A DNA stretch of 64,000 nucleotides from Rapidithrix thailandica (lineage in GTDB: Bacteria > Bacteroidota > Bacteroidia > Cytophagales > Flammeovirgaceae). The notes under the pieces were generated by a model, which made no database searches, was not told where the DNA came from, and worked only from the letters and a program-made list of their open reading frames with translations. The DNA is taken from contig NZ_JBDKWZ010000009.1 in assembly GCF_039710355.1 (NCBI RefSeq), positions 1 to 64,000 of the forward strand, in the 5' to 3' direction. The position numbers were made by a program, and so were the translations under genes. Positions 28,237 to 37,566 of this stretch are shown one piece after another. Within the stretch, counting starts at the first letter, position 1; each line of letters opens with the position of its first letter.

Positions 28237-28587
28237 GAAAGGTTGCTACATTGAGCAAACTTGACTTTATCCAAAAACATCTTTGAGAATTTTCGTATCC
28301 CTATTTTAGCTCATGGTTTTAAATATGGGCCGCCATAAGCGCTTCATAATCACAGGGTAAAGTTCTTAAATCGTTGAGCCGGGTTATTGTTGAAATTCAA
28401 GTGTCCGAAATTTTTTTTGAAAAAGTTTTACCCCCCTTTCAATTGGCATCCGTCACTCTATCAAAGGGTGGCCTGAAAGTACATAAAAAAGGCTCTGTAG
28501 ATAATCATAACCGTGCAACAACATAGCACAAATGTTTAAAAGAAAGCCAGATGGCAGAAATACCATATAGATGAGCATTGGATAGCC
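28237..28587 (+). other. 351-bp sigma-FecR gap with possible ECF promoter and broken FecR start
   Basis: A pyrimidine-rich block ACCCCCCTTT (about 28430-28440) is followed 17 bases later by CACTCTATC. The spacing resembles an ECF-type promoter in front of the anti-sigma gene. Near the right end, an ATG at 28551 begins a frame that stops after seven codons, while the adjacent frame continues into FecR (see that entry). No other gene is visible. Confidence 0.4.
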
Positions 28588-29565
28588 TTGTTACAGGCTT
28601 ATCAGGCAGGGAGCGTGACCCAAGAAGAACAGGATACGGTCAATACCTGGTTGGCTCAAGCTCCTGAAAACCGCTTGGTATATGAGGGCTTGGTAAAAAC
28701 CAATAAGACAAAGCCGGAGCTTCCGGGTTGGACGCAGTCGATTGATGTAGATGCTCATTGGCAAAAGCTTGCAGTGCGAATAGATGCTTCCGAAAAGCTG
28801 AAAAGCCGGCAAGTTTATTTGCAAAAGAGAACCATTAGAAGACGCATGGCCATTGCCGCCTCTTTGGTACTAGTGGGATTAGCAGGGCTTTTGACTTGGT
28901 ATTCGTTGGGTGAGCAGACGATTCAGGTGACAGCCGGCTTGCAAACCAAAGAAGTAACCCTTCCCGATGGATCGAAGCTCTTGTTAAATAAAAATACCCA
29001 ACTGGAATATGGAGAGGATTTCGGGAAAAAGCATCGCTCTTTAACAATGAATGGACAGGCATATTTTGAAGTAGCTCCTAATAAAAAGCTGCCTTTCAAA
29101 ATCCATTCGGAACATGCGCTGACCACTGTAGTCGGGACAAGTTTTGATTTGAAAGACTATGCGCAATCCAAAGAGCCGGTAACATTGTCGGTAACCCATG
29201 GGTTGGTGAGCTTTTCAGTGCCGGAAACTACCGGAAAGGAATGGTTGGTGAAAAAAGGTGAACAAATCCGGCTGGATACCCAAAAACGACAAATTGCTCA
29301 TTCGAAGAGCTTTAATTCGGAAACACTTTTGTGGAGCGGGCATTTGTATTTTGACAATACAAAGATGAAAGAGGTATTGGGAGCTTTGGCAGCAAAATAT
29401 TCGAAAAATATCCGACTGGAAAATAAAGCCTTGGAAGACTGTTTGTTTTCCGGGAAATTTTTTGAAGAGGAGTTGGAAGAAGTGCTGGAAGTGTTGAGTA
29501 AAACTCTTTCCATCAGCTGGAAATATACAAACGGAGAATATATCTTGAGTGGTAAATGCCAATAA
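28588..29565 (+). CDS. FecR-type anti-sigma factor, module 2 (start unclear)
   Basis: At least 325 residues. Membrane helix about 88-108 (MAIAASLVLVGLAGLLTWYS). FecR blocks VTLPDGSKLLLNKNTQLEYG, GQAYFEVAPN and VVGTSFDLKDY, and a C-terminal DUF4974-like part (KMKEVLGALAAKYSK). The only in-frame standard start is TTG at 28588, but family-like coding (IDEHWIALLQAYQAG) continues upstream of it without an ATG. If one A in the run at 28558-28560 is removed, the ATG at 28551 joins the frame to give MAEYHIDEHW, a normal FecR start. So the gene has either a one-base insertion (mutation or assembly error) or a non-ATG start. Ends 6 bp before SusC. Confidence 0.85.
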   Translation: MLQAYQAGSVTQEEQDTVNTWLAQAPENRLVYEGLVKTNKTKPELPGWTQSIDVDAHWQKLAVRIDASEKLKSRQVYLQKRTIRRRMAIAASLVLVGLAGLLTWYSLGEQTIQVTAGLQTKEVTLPDGSKLLLNKNTQLEYGEDFGKKHRSLTMNGQAYFEVAPNKKLPFKIHSEHALTTVVGTSFDLKDYAQSKEPVTLSVTHGLVSFSVPETTGKEWLVKKGEQIRLDTQKRQIAHSKSFNSETLLWSGHLYFDNTKMKEVLGALAAKYSKNIRLENKALEDCLFSGKFFEEELEEVLEVLSKTLSISWKYTNGEYILSGKCQ

Positions 29566-29571
29566 TTCTTT

Positions 29572-32500
29572 ATGAAAAACAACTACAATTTCCTAAGACT
29601 ACTCTTAGTATTACAACTTTTCATCGGCTCGTATGCCATGGCGCAAGAGCAACACTTCAAAAGCTTTGATCTGCAAGCCGGAGAATTGGAATTGTCCGAA
29701 TTTCTGGAAGTGTTGGAAGATTCCTACGGAGTGCATTTTGCCTACAGTCCCAGCGTCTTGCCGGTGGACCGTCTGGTCAGAACGAACTATCAGGAAAAGC
29801 GACTGGAAGATATACTGGAAGACATCTTTGATACGCTGGATATCGAATATTCCATCCAAGGCAACAGGGTGGTTCTTTCCAAAAAAACTTCGCCCCAGGT
29901 GCTGAAACAGGAACCTTTGGTGATTAGCGGGCAGGTAAAAGAAGAAGAAACCGGAGAAACCTTGGTGGGAGCAACGGTAACAGTGAAAGGAACCAATAAA
30001 GGGGCCGTTACGGATGTGGATGGAAACTACCGCCTAATAGTGCCTAATTTGAAGGTGGAACTGGTTTTTAATTTTATCGGAAAAATAAGTCAGACCATTG
30101 CGGCAAATGGGCGGACCAAAATCGATGTCTCTTTAAAAAACGATATTCTGGAACTGGAAGCCGTGGTGGTCAATGGGTATGGAATTGAAGAGAAGAAAGA
30201 AAATATGGTGGGAAGTGCCGAGCACATTACTTCCGAGCAGTTGAAGCGAAAGCCGGTTGCCCGGGTAGATCAAATGTTGGACGGGGTTGTCACCGGGTTG
30301 CGATATGAAGTACAAAGCACCGATGCCAGCAGTGCCCGGCCCCGTTTCCAAACCCGCATCCGGGGAGAGGCTTCCTTTATGGCCTCCAATGAACCGCTGT
30401 GGATTGTAGATGGTATCCCCTTGTACACAGGAAACCGTACTAATCTGATTCCGGGCGTCAATGCTTCGGTCAGCCCTCTTTCGTATCTGAATCCGAATGA
30501 TATAGAATCCATTACTGTGTTGAAAGACGCGGCATCGGTTTCTATTTACGGAGCAAACGGAGCAAATGGAGTGATCTTAATTACAACTAAAAAAGGAAGT
30601 GCCAACCAAAGCCGGATACAGTTTAGCTACCGAACCGGGGTCAGTAAAATTACCGACACCAAATTTCAAGTGTTGTCCGGTGATGAATACCGGGTGTTGG
30701 CAAAAGAGGCATTTGAAAATTCCGGCAAACCTTTGAGCGAATACCCTTTCCCAACGGAAGCGGATACCACTAGCACAGATTGGTACGATACGTTTTTCCG
30801 GAATGGAATTACTTCTCAGTATAACCTTTCGGCTTCAGGGGGCAGTGGTCAGACTTCTTACTTTATGTCTGCCGGTTATTATAAAGAAAAGCAAACGATA
30901 ATAGCCAATAACACCGAGCGCTTTTCGGCCAAGCTGAACCTGGATCAACGCTTTGGCGACCGGGTAAAAGTGGCGTTCCGGACCTCCGGTTCTTACAATA
31001 AAAATAACCTGTTTACCCCTAGGGATTTTTATTACGTTGCCCGGCCGAATATCGATCCCTATACGGAAGAGGGGGATTTTGCGCTGTACGATCGCTTGAC
31101 CGGAAATAAACTGTACAATCATTTGGCAATTGCTCAGCAAAATGATCATAAACAAAGTTCCTTTACGGTAAATGGAAATATGGCCGTGACGGTTAAGATT
31201 CTGGACGGGCTTGATTTTACCAGCCGCAATGGAATTGATTATTTGAGTATTACCGAAGATCAATATTCTTCTAAGAAAAACTGGTCGGGCATGAACTTGG
31301 AAGGTGAGCCGGTAGGGTATTCCAGGCGAGCGCAAAACAGTTATCTCAAGTGGGTGAGTATTAATCGCTTGAACTACTCATTGGATCTGGGCAAACACTC
31401 CTTGAATGCCTTGCTTGGTACGGAGTCCAGTAGTAGCCGCAGGCGTTCTTCCGAAGGTACGGGCTATGGCTTTGCCAGCGATCAGATTAAAGAATTGGAA
31501 TTTACCCCGGATGAGAATCAACGGGCTTCCAGCTCCGCGGTAGAAGAGACGGCCCTTTCTGTATTTGGCCGCTTGGGCTACTCTTGGGACGAGCGCTATT
31601 TTCTAACAATGAACTTCCGGAAGGATGGCAACTCCCGCTTTGGCTCGGATGTGCAGTGGGCTAATTTCCTGTCAGCCGGACTGGGTTGGACCATCAGTAA
31701 CGAGGCCTTCTGGCAAAGTAAATTAATAAACTTCCTGAAAGTAAAGGCCAGCTACGGTACCAATGGCAATTCCCGGATCGGGACCTACCAGGCCAAAGGT
31801 TTGTACAGCTTTAGCAATGATTATGCATACAACCAACAACCCGGTGCCATCATCACTTCGGGGGAAAATCCCCATTTCAGTTGGGAAACGACCTATATGC
31901 TCAATACAGGTGTAAGTTGGGGTATTCTGGATCGGGTATACATTGATCTGGAATATTATAACAACATTACCAATGACCTGATTGACAAGGTGCCCGTATC
32001 GCAAACCACCGGAGAAACCCGGGTGTACAGAAACATCGGAAAGGTGAAAAACAGTGGCTTGGAGCTGACGGTATCTTCTATAAATATAAAAAATAAGCAT
32101 TGGCAGTGGAATACCCGTTTTAACCTGGCAAAGAATCAAAATGAAATTCTGGAACTATACAATGGAATTGAGCAAAGGGCTGGAGTAAACATCCGGAAAG
32201 TAGGAGAGGACTCCAGAACCTTGTACCTGATTCGTTGGGCAGGGGTGGACCCCAGAGACGGTGCTCCTTTGTGGCTGGATGCCCGGGGCAACCTTACCCG
32301 GCAGTATAGTGCAGACAACCGGGTGCCTGTAGGCTCAACCAACCCTGACTTTTTCGGAGGGATGACTAATACAGTTACTTACAAAAATTTTACCCTGAGC
32401 TTTTTGCTGAACTATACGGTAGGGGGATATGCCTTTAGCACTTTAAGAAGAAATTCGGAGTCGGACGGTTTGAATATCTTGTCGGATAACCAGTCTAAAA

Positions 32501-32829
32501 ACCAACTGGACCGTTGGCAAGAACCCGGAGATTTGGCTACGGTCCCACAATTGATTGCCAAAGTTTCGCAGCAGTCCAGTATGAATTCTACCCGTTTTTT
32601 ACATAAGAAAACACATGTGCGCTTACAGAATGTCAGCTTGAATTACCAGTTGGAAGAACGTTGGGTAAAAAAGACTCCTATCAAAGCGGCCAGTGTGTAT
32701 GTACAAATGGATAATGTAGGCTTCTGGACGCCTTACGCCAACCGTAAAGACCGGAATACCTATAAAAATTCCTTTTCGCCATTTCCTTTGGAGAGCGTTT
32801 TTTCTTTAGGGGTAGATTTGACTTTATAA
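29572..32829 (+). CDS. SusC/RagA TonB-dependent transporter with STN domain (module 2)
   Basis: 1085 residues. Signal peptide 1-25 (SYAMAQ). STN domain (LQAGELELSEFLEVLEDSYG to about 105), carboxypeptidase-regulatory-like domain (ISGQVKEEETGETLVGATV), SusC-type linker VVVNGYGIEEKKENMVGSAE, plug (TRIRGEASFMASNEPLWIVDG; VLKDAASVSIYGANGANGVI) and barrel ending VFSLGVDLTL. Transporter and signal input for the module 2 sigma/FecR pair. Because the partners downstream are a peptidase and lipoproteins rather than glycosidases, the substrate is more likely a peptide or protein fragment than a glycan, in the manner of RagA. That is inference. Confidence 0.95.
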   Translation: MKNNYNFLRLLLVLQLFIGSYAMAQEQHFKSFDLQAGELELSEFLEVLEDSYGVHFAYSPSVLPVDRLVRTNYQEKRLEDILEDIFDTLDIEYSIQGNRVVLSKKTSPQVLKQEPLVISGQVKEEETGETLVGATVTVKGTNKGAVTDVDGNYRLIVPNLKVELVFNFIGKISQTIAANGRTKIDVSLKNDILELEAVVVNGYGIEEKKENMVGSAEHITSEQLKRKPVARVDQMLDGVVTGLRYEVQSTDASSARPRFQTRIRGEASFMASNEPLWIVDGIPLYTGNRTNLIPGVNASVSPLSYLNPNDIESITVLKDAASVSIYGANGANGVILITTKKGSANQSRIQFSYRTGVSKITDTKFQVLSGDEYRVLAKEAFENSGKPLSEYPFPTEADTTSTDWYDTFFRNGITSQYNLSASGGSGQTSYFMSAGYYKEKQTIIANNTERFSAKLNLDQRFGDRVKVAFRTSGSYNKNNLFTPRDFYYVARPNIDPYTEEGDFALYDRLTGNKLYNHLAIAQQNDHKQSSFTVNGNMAVTVKILDGLDFTSRNGIDYLSITEDQYSSKKNWSGMNLEGEPVGYSRRAQNSYLKWVSINRLNYSLDLGKHSLNALLGTESSSSRRRSSEGTGYGFASDQIKELEFTPDENQRASSSAVEETALSVFGRLGYSWDERYFLTMNFRKDGNSRFGSDVQWANFLSAGLGWTISNEAFWQSKLINFLKVKASYGTNGNSRIGTYQAKGLYSFSNDYAYNQQPGAIITSGENPHFSWETTYMLNTGVSWGILDRVYIDLEYYNNITNDLIDKVPVSQTTGETRVYRNIGKVKNSGLELTVSSINIKNKHWQWNTRFNLAKNQNEILELYNGIEQRAGVNIRKVGEDSRTLYLIRWAGVDPRDGAPLWLDARGNLTRQYSADNRVPVGSTNPDFFGGMTNTVTYKNFTLSFLLNYTVGGYAFSTLRRNSESDGLNILSDNQSKNQLDRWQEPGDLATVPQLIAKVSQQSSMNSTRFLHKKTHVRLQNVSLNYQLEERWVKKTPIKAASVYVQMDNVGFWTPYANRKDRNTYKNSFSPFPLESVFSLGVDLTL

Positions 32830-32860
32830 GCAATTATCAATTGAGATATAATATAATACG

Positions 32861-34288
32861 ATGACTTTCAAACCGCATATAAAAACCTGTTTGATCATAG
32901 CAGGATGGATGTTTTTGATGGGATGTAGCGAATTTTTGGAAAAAGAACCCATCGGGAAGGTGAGTAAAAACCTCCTGTTTGTAGATATGGACGGAGCGAG
33001 GGCGGCAATGGCTGGGGCTTACAACCGGATGGCATATTATTACGGCCGGGAATTTAGCCTTTACGGAGACATAGCCGGGGATGATGTGGACTTGTCTCAA
33101 TCCGTAGAAAATGCAAACCTTCAAAATATCCATAATTTCCAAAGCGATGCAGAAAACGATTTGGGAACTGCCGGGTATGTCTGGCGCAATATTTTTGAAG
33201 CGCTGACCAATGTCAATAATATCCTGGAAGCCATTCCGGATTTGACAGAAAAGGCCCCCAACCATCAAGAAGAAATTAAATTTATTCAAGGGCAAACCTT
33301 GTTTTTAAGGGCCTTATGTCATTTGGATTTGAGTAAGGCCTATGCGCAACATTATACGTTTACCCCGGATGCCAGCCACTTGGGAGTGCCTGTTTTGTTA
33401 AAAACTCCCGGAGCGGAAGATAATGTGGCAAGGCAAACCATGCAAAAAACATATGAGCAAATTATCAATGACCTGAAACAATCTGCCGAATTGCTGGAAA
33501 ATTTCGAAGCCGAAGATGCCTTTACGGTTTCACAAGAAGCGGCTTGGGCCTTGCTTTCCCGGGTATACCTTTATCAAGAAGAGTGGCAATTGGCGGTTGA
33601 TTATGCAGACAAGGTTATTCAATCCGGACGGTTTTCCCTGACCGAAGCGGAGGAGTATAAGGATATGTATCAAACTTCCGAGGCCGGAGATGAGGCGATA
33701 CTGAGGTTTTACTTGCGCGAAAAAGATAGTAGAACGCTTGCCGCAATGTATTCATCGGTTTCCAGTACCGTGTATTGTTCCCAACAATTGTATGATCAGT
33801 TTGCAGAGAAAGATGTACGGAAGACAATGTTTGAAGAGCCCCTAAGTGGTAAGTTGATTTCAGTGAAGTACGCTGTGAAAAACAATGAGACCAATTATGT
33901 TCCCATAGATCCTTTTGTGGTACGCTTATCCGAAATATACCTGAACCGGGCGGAGGCCTTCTGGCAATTAAACCAGCCAGGCAAAGCAGCTATGGATGTA
34001 AAGAAATTGTTGGAGCAGCGAGTGCCGGAGGTCGATCATGAAGCCGTACTGCATCTAGATAAAGAGCCCTTGTATTCCCTGATTTGTATGGAGAGAAGAA
34101 AAGAGCTTTGCTTTGAAGGGCATCGCCTCTATGACATTTCCCGGCGAAAAGAAAATCTCGAGCGGGGGGCGGGTTGTGCCTCTTCGGTTTGTCAACTTTC
34201 TTACCCCAATCCAAGGTTTATTTTGCCTATTCCCCGTACAGAATTAGATGCCAACGGCAATATGCAACCCAATCCAGAAATCAATTGA
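32861..34288 (+). CDS. SusD/RagB-type surface lipoprotein (module 2)
   Basis: 475 residues. Lipobox Cys22 (FLMGC) followed by SEFLEKEPIGKVS. Shows the SusD helical core (AMAGAYNRMAYYYG, QTLFLRALCHLDLSKAYAQHY) and C-terminal motif (LSEIYLNRAEAFWQL, MERRKELCFEGHRLYDISR). Shorter than SusD of module 1 and of a type often paired with peptide- or small-substrate SusC proteins. Forms the lid of the preceding SusC; its stop precedes the next lipoprotein start by one base, so the genes are translationally close. Confidence 0.94.
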   Translation: MTFKPHIKTCLIIAGWMFLMGCSEFLEKEPIGKVSKNLLFVDMDGARAAMAGAYNRMAYYYGREFSLYGDIAGDDVDLSQSVENANLQNIHNFQSDAENDLGTAGYVWRNIFEALTNVNNILEAIPDLTEKAPNHQEEIKFIQGQTLFLRALCHLDLSKAYAQHYTFTPDASHLGVPVLLKTPGAEDNVARQTMQKTYEQIINDLKQSAELLENFEAEDAFTVSQEAAWALLSRVYLYQEEWQLAVDYADKVIQSGRFSLTEAEEYKDMYQTSEAGDEAILRFYLREKDSRTLAAMYSSVSSTVYCSQQLYDQFAEKDVRKTMFEEPLSGKLISVKYAVKNNETNYVPIDPFVVRLSEIYLNRAEAFWQLNQPGKAAMDVKKLLEQRVPEVDHEAVLHLDKEPLYSLICMERRKELCFEGHRLYDISRRKENLERGAGCASSVCQLSYPNPRFILPIPRTELDANGNMQPNPEIN

Positions 34289-34289
34289 T

Positions 34290-34745
34290 ATGAAGACCTA
34301 TATACTATTAGCATGTACACTGTTTGCGGGTCTTTTTATGGCCTGTAATAAGGAAGAAGTCGAGCCTTATGACCATCCTTTTTTTCATATTCATATGGAG
34401 AATCAGGATACGGTGATGGTAAGGGCCAACCGGAAAGATCAGGTAGATTATTCGATTTACCTAAGTGCCAAAAGGCAGTTTGAACCCATTACGGTGAAGT
34501 ATTCCGTCATCGCCAAGGGCTTGGAAGAGGGAGTGCATTATCAATTGCTGAATACTTCGGATGAATTACTATTTAGCCCGGGGGTATTTGAAATGCCTGT
34601 GGGGATTCAGTGGATGGAAGGACCTTTAGATCCTGCTCAGGAAAATTCCTTGATTATCAAAATAGATAATAATAGTAAAAATTACACCTTGGGCTTGCCC
34701 GGACCGGACCAATTACAACAACAACTCGTCATTATAAGGAACTAA
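34290..34745 (+). CDS. DUF4843-like small lipoprotein
   Basis: 151 residues from the ATG at 34290 (MKTYILLAC); the longer frame from 34248 overlaps the SusD end and lacks a signal peptide, so the ATG is chosen. Lipobox Cys19 (GLFMAC). A beta-rich domain follows and ends in NNSKNYTLGLPGPDQLQQQL, a pattern I associate with DUF4843 lipoproteins found beside SusCD pairs in Bacteroidota. Probably a surface accessory that helps SusD bind substrate. Stop codon lies four bases before the M16 peptidase start, so all are in one operon. Domain assignment is from memory. Confidence 0.75.
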   Translation: MKTYILLACTLFAGLFMACNKEEVEPYDHPFFHIHMENQDTVMVRANRKDQVDYSIYLSAKRQFEPITVKYSVIAKGLEEGVHYQLLNTSDELLFSPGVFEMPVGIQWMEGPLDPAQENSLIIKIDNNSKNYTLGLPGPDQLQQQLVIIRN

Positions 34746-34749
34746 CTAT

Positions 34750-37551
34750 ATGCATACAAGTAGAACATTTTTGGCACTGATTTTTTTAGTGCTCGGGCAG
34801 AGTATTGCCTTTGCTCAGGCATTGAAAACAGACCCGAACCTAACAAAAGGACAATTTAAAAACGGTCTGACATACTACATTTACCCACATGCTTACCCTG
34901 AAGGACAAGTCAACCTTCGCTTATATGTGAAGGCAGGCTCCCTTCAGGAAACAGAACAACAAAGAGGGCTGGCTCATTTTGTGGAGCATATGGCCTTTAA
35001 CGGAACGAAAAACTTTGAAAAAAATGAATTGATCAGTTTTTTGGAGTCCAAAGGGGTGAAGTTTGGACATGATTTGAACGCCCATACCAGCTTTGATGAA
35101 ACGGTGTATAAGTTACAATTGCCTGCCAATACCCTGCAGGAATTGGACGAAGCTCTAACGGTATTGTCAGACTGGGCATTTGCCATCTCATTTGACTCCT
35201 TGCAAATTGAAAAAGAACGGGGAGTAATTATGGAAGAGTGGCGTACCGGATTGGGAGCCAGAGGCCGTATGCGGAAGGCTTTTCTTTCCAGCTTGTTAAA
35301 TGAATCCCGGTTTGTAGAGCGCTTGCCTATTGGCGATACCGCGGTCATACAGCATTTTAACCATCAGGAGATCAAAGATTTTTACCACAGTTGGTATCGC
35401 CCGGAATTAATGGCCGTAGCCATTACCGGAGATATAGACGCTAAAAAGGTAAAGAAATTAATTAAAAAGCATTTCCGGAAGCAAAAAAATCAGGAAAGGG
35501 CTTGGCCTGAAAGCTATCCCGTGCCGGAGCATAAAGATACCCTGGTAAACATTGTGACAGACCCTGAAGCCACTGACGTGGAAATGAGTTTGTACAAAAA
35601 GACCAAGGCTTTTGACCCTATTCAAACCGAAGAAAGTTATAATCAGTATTTGACGCGGAGCATGGTGAACCGCTTAATGTCACACCGGTTTAGTCAGATC
35701 AGCCTGAAAAACCCGGCTTACCGCAAAGCGGGACTTTCCATCGGAAATTTGGTGAGTACCAAAGGGGCTTTTGGTGGGGACATTTCACTGTATAAAGAGA
35801 AAATAGAGAAAGGCATTCTCCAATATATGCGTGAAAAAGAACGGATGATGCGCTATGGGTTTACCAACTCGGAGTTGAACATTGTCAAAAAGAACTACCT
35901 GCTTAAGTTGGAACAAGCTTTAAAAGGAAAAGAGGGTAAGGCTTCCGGTGCTTTTTTAGGAGATATTGAAAATCACTTTTACAAAGGGCATGCAATGGTC
36001 AGTAAAGAAGAAGAGCTGAAACTTGCCCGGAAGCATCTGTCCGATATAGATTCCGTAGCCTTACTTCAATATTTGCAAACATTTGATCAAAAAGAAGATG
36101 TAGTGGTAATTGTGACGGCCCCGGAGGAGATAAAAGACAAGTTACCTACCGAAAAGGCATTACTAGCTTTATTGCAAACAACAAAAGCAGAAGCCCTGGA
36201 GCCCTGGTCGGTGCATACGGTAGTCCCTGGTCAGTTATTGGCAGAAGAACCGATGGCAGGACGGATCGTAAAGGAAAATTCTTTGGAGGTAATTGGAGCC
36301 AAAGAGTGGGTTTTGTCCAACCAGGCCCGGGTGATTTTTAAACCCACGGATTTAGACCCGAACCGGGTGAACATGTCCGGCTTCCGGGAAGGAGGGTTAT
36401 ATGCCTTGGACTCTGCAGAGTACGTCACCGGGATGTTTGCCAAATCGGTGATTGGAATGAGTGGTGCCGGCAATTTTAGCCGTCAAGCCTTGAGTGAATA
36501 CCTGGCTGGCAATACGGCTTCTGCTATTTTGATTTTGGCCAAAAACCGCGAAGGGGTGGTTGCAGGAGCTGATCTTACAGACCTGGAAGAGATGTTCCGC
36601 TTGATGTACCTGAAATGGACGGCCCCCAGAGTGGACTCTACCATGTTTGTTGCCACTCAAGAAAGAACCTTGGAAGCCATTGCCAATGCCCGGAAAAAGC
36701 CGGATTACTCATATAACCGTCAATTGGGCTTGTTGTTAAACGGCCGGAGCTATGTGACGGAAGGCCTGGATTCGGCCCGCTTGGAAAAGGAATTGGTATT
36801 GGATAAAATCATTCCGGTGTTTCAAAAGCGCTTTGGTTCGGCCCAGGGGTTTACGTTTGTTATTACCGGACAGGTAGAAGAAGCCGTTTTAAAACCCTTG
36901 GTAGAGCGCTATTTGGCGGCATTGCCTTCGGAAAATATCCGTAAGGACTATGTCTATCAAGGCCCTGCATTGAATCCGGAGAAAAAGGAACTGGTAGACT
37001 ATGCCGGACAGAGTCCTAAAGCCAAGGTGAATATCTTTTTCCGGGAAACGGATTTTGAATATGACTACGCATATACGCTGAAACTGGAAATGCTGGAAGA
37101 GGTGCTGAAAATCAAGCTCCGGCATCAGTTGCGGGAAGAGAGTTCTGGCGTGTATGGAGTAGGAGTGAGCTTGTCTGCCACCAGCAAACCCAATAAACTG
37201 ATGCAAGGCCGAGTGGTGTACACATGCTCGCCTGATAATGTGGATCGCTTGCAAAAAGAAGTCTTTCAAGAGCTGGACAAAATCTGTAAAGACCCTGCTT
37301 CTTTTGAAAGTGAACTGGTCAATATCAAAACGCAAATGTTGGAAGCCAGGAGAGTGAAACAGCAAAGTAACACCTTTTGGAATTCCGGTATTCGCAACCA
37401 TTACTACCATGGATTTACAGACTGGGGATATTTCACCAACTATGCAGCCATGGTCAACGCCATCGATGCCGGGATGCTGAGCCGTATGCTCCAAAGGCAA
37501 CTCGAGCAAGAGAATATTATAAAAGCAACTTTATTACCCATTAAAAACTAA
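34750..37551 (+). CDS. M16 family zinc metallopeptidase (PqqL-like)
   Basis: 933 residues with a signal peptide about 1-23 (SIAFAQA). Inverted zinc motif H-x-x-E-H at His76-His80 (LAHFVEHMAFNG) and the distal glutamate segment EKERGVIMEEW (about 154-163): the active N-terminal lobe is complete. A middle M16_C domain and second, inactive half follow (residues about 500-930), giving the clam-shell of pitrilysin/PqqL enzymes, which degrade peptides that fit inside the chamber. Periplasmic location fits digestion of peptides imported by the SusCD pair of the same operon. PqqL itself has been linked to protein-siderophore piracy in E. coli; that offers an alternative role. Confidence 0.92.
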   Translation: MHTSRTFLALIFLVLGQSIAFAQALKTDPNLTKGQFKNGLTYYIYPHAYPEGQVNLRLYVKAGSLQETEQQRGLAHFVEHMAFNGTKNFEKNELISFLESKGVKFGHDLNAHTSFDETVYKLQLPANTLQELDEALTVLSDWAFAISFDSLQIEKERGVIMEEWRTGLGARGRMRKAFLSSLLNESRFVERLPIGDTAVIQHFNHQEIKDFYHSWYRPELMAVAITGDIDAKKVKKLIKKHFRKQKNQERAWPESYPVPEHKDTLVNIVTDPEATDVEMSLYKKTKAFDPIQTEESYNQYLTRSMVNRLMSHRFSQISLKNPAYRKAGLSIGNLVSTKGAFGGDISLYKEKIEKGILQYMREKERMMRYGFTNSELNIVKKNYLLKLEQALKGKEGKASGAFLGDIENHFYKGHAMVSKEEELKLARKHLSDIDSVALLQYLQTFDQKEDVVVIVTAPEEIKDKLPTEKALLALLQTTKAEALEPWSVHTVVPGQLLAEEPMAGRIVKENSLEVIGAKEWVLSNQARVIFKPTDLDPNRVNMSGFREGGLYALDSAEYVTGMFAKSVIGMSGAGNFSRQALSEYLAGNTASAILILAKNREGVVAGADLTDLEEMFRLMYLKWTAPRVDSTMFVATQERTLEAIANARKKPDYSYNRQLGLLLNGRSYVTEGLDSARLEKELVLDKIIPVFQKRFGSAQGFTFVITGQVEEAVLKPLVERYLAALPSENIRKDYVYQGPALNPEKKELVDYAGQSPKAKVNIFFRETDFEYDYAYTLKLEMLEEVLKIKLRHQLREESSGVYGVGVSLSATSKPNKLMQGRVVYTCSPDNVDRLQKEVFQELDKICKDPASFESELVNIKTQMLEARRVKQQSNTFWNSGIRNHYYHGFTDWGYFTNYAAMVNAIDAGMLSRMLQRQLEQENIIKATLLPIKN

Positions 37552-37566
37552 ACAATCTTATATGCT

